From Acorus gramineus (Eukaryota > Streptophyta > Magnoliopsida > Acorales > Acoraceae), in contig JAUJYN010000012.1 of the NCBI GenBank assembly GCA_030737835.1, forward strand, positions 13,791,731 to 13,855,730: a stretch of 64,000 bases of DNA. The letters run 5' to 3'. A program made the position numbers and the translations under genes. Positions 60,235 to 64,000 of this stretch are shown piece by piece. Position 1 is the first letter of the stretch; each line of letters starts with the position of its first letter. The notes below the pieces were generated by a model. It saw nothing but the letters and a program-made list of their open reading frames with translations. It was not told the DNA's origin and ran no database searches.

Positions 60235-61655
60235 CTGCAATCTCTCCCCTTATTTTTGTAAAAATATAAGAATAACTTGTATTCCGGATACCATGCTCTT
60301 TTACAATACAAGAATAACTTCATTTCACAAAGTAAATGATCGGAAGATCACATGTACGTTTATTATATGCTTATTTATTAAATGATTGAGTTCTGTCATG
60401 TTCCATAAAGTCCTTTCCAATGCTCTCGCGTATTTGTAAAATATCAGGAAGTTCACATGTATATATAATGTATGTATTTGTTAATGTTCGTTAAAGACCT
60501 CTTCCAATTAGTGTTCCCTTTAAAATCATCAAGAGGAGCACACGAGGCAATCGGTGAGATATCATCGAGTCAGCTAGCCAACCGCCCCACTCACTATGAC
60601 CGCTCCATTGTACTCTTCTCCTTGAGTGCTTGTATGATGACATCGGGAGGGGAGGGGGAGGAGGGGGGTTTGGAAAATGGAAAATTCCTTGTTCGTGAGG
60701 ACTGCATAAGAAGTGGAATTTTTGTTTTTTAAAGGGTGGTTTGTTTCACGCGGCACACGTTTCATCATATTTTAAACTTTCCCTGTCAATGCTGATATGT
60801 GTTGATGGTGCCATTCCATTCAGTCAGCCACCCAGCCAATGTGAATGAAAGCCCATACAGTTCATCCTTCCAAGTGAAGGAGCCGCACAATTCATTATTA
60901 AAAAATCAGGGAAAAATAAATACAACTCCCTGCAAAATTATGGAAATAAAAAAATTCCTGTAAAACCAAATCAATCCCTGTAAACTTACTAACCACAATT
61001 AAATGCTGAAACCAACACATCAGATGGATTAATCGTATCTACAAACCCCTGGCCTGGAGTTCTATACCAGAGTATGCCATGATATCATCGATTTTTTTTA
61101 AGGTTATGATATCATCGAACTTTATCTAACTATACCTGGTGATTAGGTTATAGTTGTTGAAAGCCTATCTTCCAGACCTTTGGTAAGTAAATTATCAAAT
61201 TAAAGAGAAAAAAAAATCCATAATATGTATGCGATTAGAAAAATATGCTCAAGCATGAAAATGATATTCTCCACCCAATACTCCCAATTTAACAAAAGCA
61301 ACTTTTCCATACAAAAAAAAAAAAAAATCACATTTAGACACAAAACATCATTCCAAGTATACTATTGAAGAGAGATCGAAAAAACAACAGGAAAAGGAGG
61401 AAGAAATGGATTAAGGCGCTCAGAGTCAACTTTTAATTGAATGGATAATTTGATTGTCTTCATAAAGTAGAGTCAGATTAACGAGAAACCATCATTGCGC
61501 CTTATCATTCCAAATAATATCAAAATTGCGATTGTAAAGCCCCAAGAAAAATAAGAGAAGTAAAGCCATCCGAATCACAGGCAAAATCAAATTAAAAAAA
61601 AAAAGTAGAAGAAAAAAACATAACGAGAGATGGAGAGAGCAGAAACCCTAAACAC
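60235..61655. repeat. 1.4-kb segmental duplication, copy B
   Basis: Partner of 56188-57590, about 4.05 kb apart in direct orientation. Beyond its right edge the sequence continues into GGGAAGGTGGCGGCCATTTG instead of the exon-like fragment next to copy A. Confidence 0.9.
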
Positions 61656-61890
61656 AAAAAGGGAAGGTGGCGGCCATTTGAAACGCCAAACCCTAACATG
61701 GTTATATAGACAACCTCAATAGTATGGGCCATAGTGAGCGAAGACGGGTCAAGTCAAGCATATTAACTAGCCCATTCTAATGGACCTCGACGATGTTGTT
61801 ACACTTTTGTTTTTTTTTTTTCAATTTAAAATCCAGTCCTATATACATAGTTAAAAATCCAACAAAACATGTATATAACTTCATTAAATA

Positions 61891-62062
61891 TTTTTTTACA
61901 CATATTAAAAATGAGTTCATTTAATTCAAAATGAAACAATATACATTTTATATCGAAACATATACCTTATTAATTAGATGATGTTTACTACTGAGATATA
62001 ATGAAAACACGCATGATCTGAATTTTGATAAATAAAAGTGATTGATTATAACATTTTCTAAA
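61891..62062 (+). repeat. Dispersed repeat family, copy 4
   Basis: It carries ATTAAAAATGAGTTCATTTA, ACATATACCTTATTAATTAG, GATGATGTTTACTA and CATGATCTGAATTTTGAT, in the order seen in copies 1 and 3. Confidence 0.65.
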
Positions 62063-62303
62063 GCCAAGTTAATGCAACCGTTTGATTAGTAAATAATTAA
62101 ATAAAATTTAAAAATAAATTGAATTATAATTTTTTAATATTATTATTATTATTTCACATTACTAAAACCGAGGTATTTTTTTCCAAAATAATCACCCTTA
62201 ATTACCAAACTAATCACACTTTTTAATTATTTATCAAACTAGTCATGAGACCCGCTCAAAGGTGCCACATAAGCATTTTTAATTTTTTTAAATTCTGCTC
62301 GCC

Positions 62304-62411
62304 TAAAATGCCATAGGAGGTGGCGTTTTAGCAATTTTTCTTTAAAAACGCTAATAGGATTGGCATTTTCTAAGGAACAGACAATAATACGCCAACCCCA
62401 ATGGCGTATTA
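62304..62411. repeat. Left palindrome array (three units) beside the PMD remnant
   Basis: Three imperfect 25-27-bp palindromes lie at 62304-62330, about 62344-62369 and 62385-62411. Each has A-rich ends and inward-facing half-sites of the type AAAACGCCA and TGGCGTTTT around a 7-bp spacer. The third is the cleanest: AATACGCCA, then ACCCCAA, then TGGCGTATT. The same unit recurs to the right of the coding remnant. Confidence 0.8.
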
Positions 62412-62506
62412 CATTTTTCACATAAATATGTAAGCATTTTACTTTTTTTGTTGTTTTCTTTATCGTTTATGATTTATGAACACTTTCTAATCATATTATG
62501 TGGTAG

Positions 62507-63458
62507 GTAATATGGGAGCCATATACACCTAATGTTATTGCACAATTACCTGATATATGTCGTGCGGGACAAGGGATCTGCTATTGAGAACTCCAAGAAT
62601 TTGCTTCGAAATTGTAGCTATGCATGTACCTGACAAGGTAATGAGACAATTTGGACTTCCACAACGCATAACACGAGAGGTACGACGCATTGATCGCAAG
62701 AGTAGGCGTGGTAGATCGATCGAGGATTTCTCTGCTCTCCATCGTATTCATATTGAGAGATGGAACATAAGGAGGAGGATGGTCATTTCTCCCATGGAAG
62801 CATACTCAATTGACCAATATTTAAGTTGGTATTGGACGTATACAATTTGATATTTGACCTCACCCATTCTTTGGAGGAGTAGTTTGGCATCCAATTAATT
62901 TTATTGAAGAACGCATGGTAAGTAATGTATATTTAGTCAACTATTTTACTTAAAAAATTATGTATAATACATTTTTAACTTTTGTTTTTTCAGGTGCAAT
63001 GCCTTAGTAGCATTGAGGGGATCGTATATTCCCTACAAGCACTTGACATTCAAAATGTTGGGGAAACTAATGAAATTATGGAGAGCATAAGAATTCAAAT
63101 GCAAAATCTTATCGGACGAATATGTCCTAAGAGCGATGAAGAACAAGATGACAATGAAGGGGATGATGACAAGAATGGAGGAGATGATGAGGACGATGGC
63201 GACGATGGAGGAGACGACGAAGACCATGGAAGGGACGATGGTGATGAAGGGGGAGACAACGAGGACCATGGAGGGAACAATGACGACGATGGCGATGATG
63301 ACGACAATGATAACGACGACGGAGGTAACAATGTAGAGCCTCCACCTCCCCCACCTCCTCCATCTCTGCCTAGGTGTGGACATGGTAGTCCTAGAAAGAA
63401 CGCGCCACAATCTCCTCATATCATTGGGCCTTCGAAGCCAAATAGGGGAAATGTTTGA
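62507..63458 (+). pseudogene. Plant mobile domain (MAIN-like) gene, decayed
   Basis: After an acceptor-like TGTGGTAG, the plus strand reads VIWEPYTPNVIAQLPDICRA. It shifts frame near 62580 and continues LLLRTPRICFEIVAMHVPDK, VMRQFGLPQRITREVRRIDR and then WYWTYTI before a stop. Another shift gives PFFGGVVWHPINFIEERM, which joins by a GT-AG intron (about 62918-62993) to VQCLSSIEGIVYSLQALDIQ. This is the C-terminal part of the plant mobile domain, known from MAIN/MAIL proteins, phosphatase-7-long-form homologues and some transposons. The last exon then encodes about 80 residues of Asp/Gly/Glu repeats, a proline run (VEPPPPPPPP) and a basic tail ending at 63458. The N-terminal part is missing. 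Frame breaks mean it is probably inactive and transposon-derived. Confidence 0.75.
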
Positions 63459-63685
63459 ATGTTTAATCTTTGACCATTTTGAGTTTCATGAACTTGGGTT
63501 GGTATGTGTGTGGAAATTTGTAAATCTGGATGGTGTGTATGTTATTTGAATTATGTGTCTTTCTTAAGACTGGAATGCTATTTTTTTAATGACATGTATG
63601 TCAATTGTTTAAAATTATGCCTACAGATTGTCAGTTGTCATATGTTTAAATGACTTTTTTTTTATCTGGCAGCAGCAGCAGTAGT

Positions 63686-63980
63686 ATAAAACGCCACCCC
63701 TAGTGACGTTTTAATATAATTTCAGTATTAAACGCCATGAGGGTTGGTGTTTTATAGTTTTTTTTTAAATCAAACGTCAACCCCAACAACGTTTAACTTA
63801 ATTCTAGCATTATACACTGTTGGGGTTGGCGTTTTATATTTTTTAAAATAAAACGCCAACCCCAATGGCGTTTTTATGATAAAATCAGTTAAACGCCAAC
63901 GTGGTTAGTGTTTTATTGTTTACTCTTCATAAAACACTAACACGAGGATGACATATAACGCTAATCATGTTGGCATGTTA
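63686..63980. repeat. Right palindrome array (about eight units) beside the PMD remnant
   Basis: About eight imperfect palindromes follow one another at roughly 35-40-bp spacing: 63686-63714, 63727-63755, 63768-63797, 63809-63840, 63845-63877, 63889-63916, 63929-63955 and 63954-63980. The best (63845-63877) pairs AAAACGCCA with TGGCGTTTT around ACCCCAA. Spacers often read ACCCCAA or its reverse complement TTGGGGT. The array runs up to the window edge, so its full length is unknown. Confidence 0.8.
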
Positions 63981-64000
63981 TGAAAAAAAAATTCAAAAAA

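Noticed and set aside
63095-63419. Several long frames on both strands opposite the acidic tail
   Set aside because: They are alternative readings of the GAY/GGN repeat in the PMD last exon (poly-His, poly-Ser, Met/Thr forms).
1-64000. CRISPR arrays, operons, rRNA genes
   Set aside because: None is expected in plant nuclear DNA and none was seen; the evenly spaced palindromes at 63.7-64.0 kb are symmetric and divergent, with no unique spacers.

Overview
This 64 kb window is nuclear DNA from a flowering plant. Genes are split by many short GT-AG introns, intergenic DNA is AT-rich and full of microsatellites, MITEs and decayed retroelements, and every recognisable protein belongs to a plant family. 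The cellulose synthase resembles monocot/magnoliid CESA6-clade proteins (start [16 protein letters not shown], end GLDCN) more than Arabidopsis CESA6. That hints at a monocot, magnoliid or early-diverging eudicot, but I cannot fix the species. No prokaryotic features, CRISPR arrays or rRNA genes were seen, and I could not support any tRNA.

Layout. 1-3.4 kb: AT-rich flank and GA/CT-rich leader. 3.4-9.3 kb (+): complete 14-exon CESA6-like cellulose synthase (1,086 aa). 9.3-13.2 kb: spacer with a MITE carrying 88-bp inverted arms. 13.3-14.2 kb (+): four-exon uncharacterised plant protein (221 aa). 14.2-21.9 kb: mostly non-coding, with a decayed coiled-coil remnant, a LINE remnant, a frameshifted SAUR-like gene and a hairpin element. 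21.9-25.1 kb (-): UDP-rhamnose/UDP-galactose transporter (URGT type) with a disrupted N-terminal serine repeat. 25.1-30.0 kb: spacer with a 410-bp direct duplication, a copia-type LTR plus primer-binding site, and a scrambled fragment of the NAC gene found 8 kb away. 30.0-33.5 kb (+): eight-exon HAK/KUP potassium transporter (727 aa). 35.7-39.5 kb (+): membrane-tethered NAC transcription factor (559 aa) with a Tourist-like MITE in intron 3. 41.0-41.8 kb (+): RING-finger gene with no recognisable 5' end. 44.1-46.6 kb (-): chitinase-like protein of the CTL1/CTL2 type (310 aa). 48.05-58.1 kb (-): ten-exon DnaJ-10-like cochaperone (403 aa); its 2.5-kb first intron is a mosaic of duplicated segments. 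58.8-60.2 kb (-): LINE remnant. 60.2-61.7 kb: second copy of a 1.4-kb segment that also lies in DnaJ intron 1. 62.3-64.0 kb: decayed plant-mobile-domain (MAIN-like) gene, flanked on both sides by arrays of a palindrome built from ACGCCA/TGGCGT half-sites.

Functionally, three genes (CESA6-like, URGT, CTL1-like) act in making the primary cell wall: cellulose polymerisation at the plasma membrane, Golgi nucleotide-sugar import for pectin and other matrix polysaccharides, and cellulose assembly in the apoplast. There is no evidence of a functional cluster; they are separate transcription units on both strands. The most unusual structures are the palindrome arrays around the plant-mobile-domain remnant, the NAC chimera at 27.7 kb, the duplicated exon-like segments inside DnaJ intron 1, and two microsatellite-linked frameshifts (SAUR-like and URGT). 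The frameshifts could be real alleles, real pseudogenisation or assembly errors.
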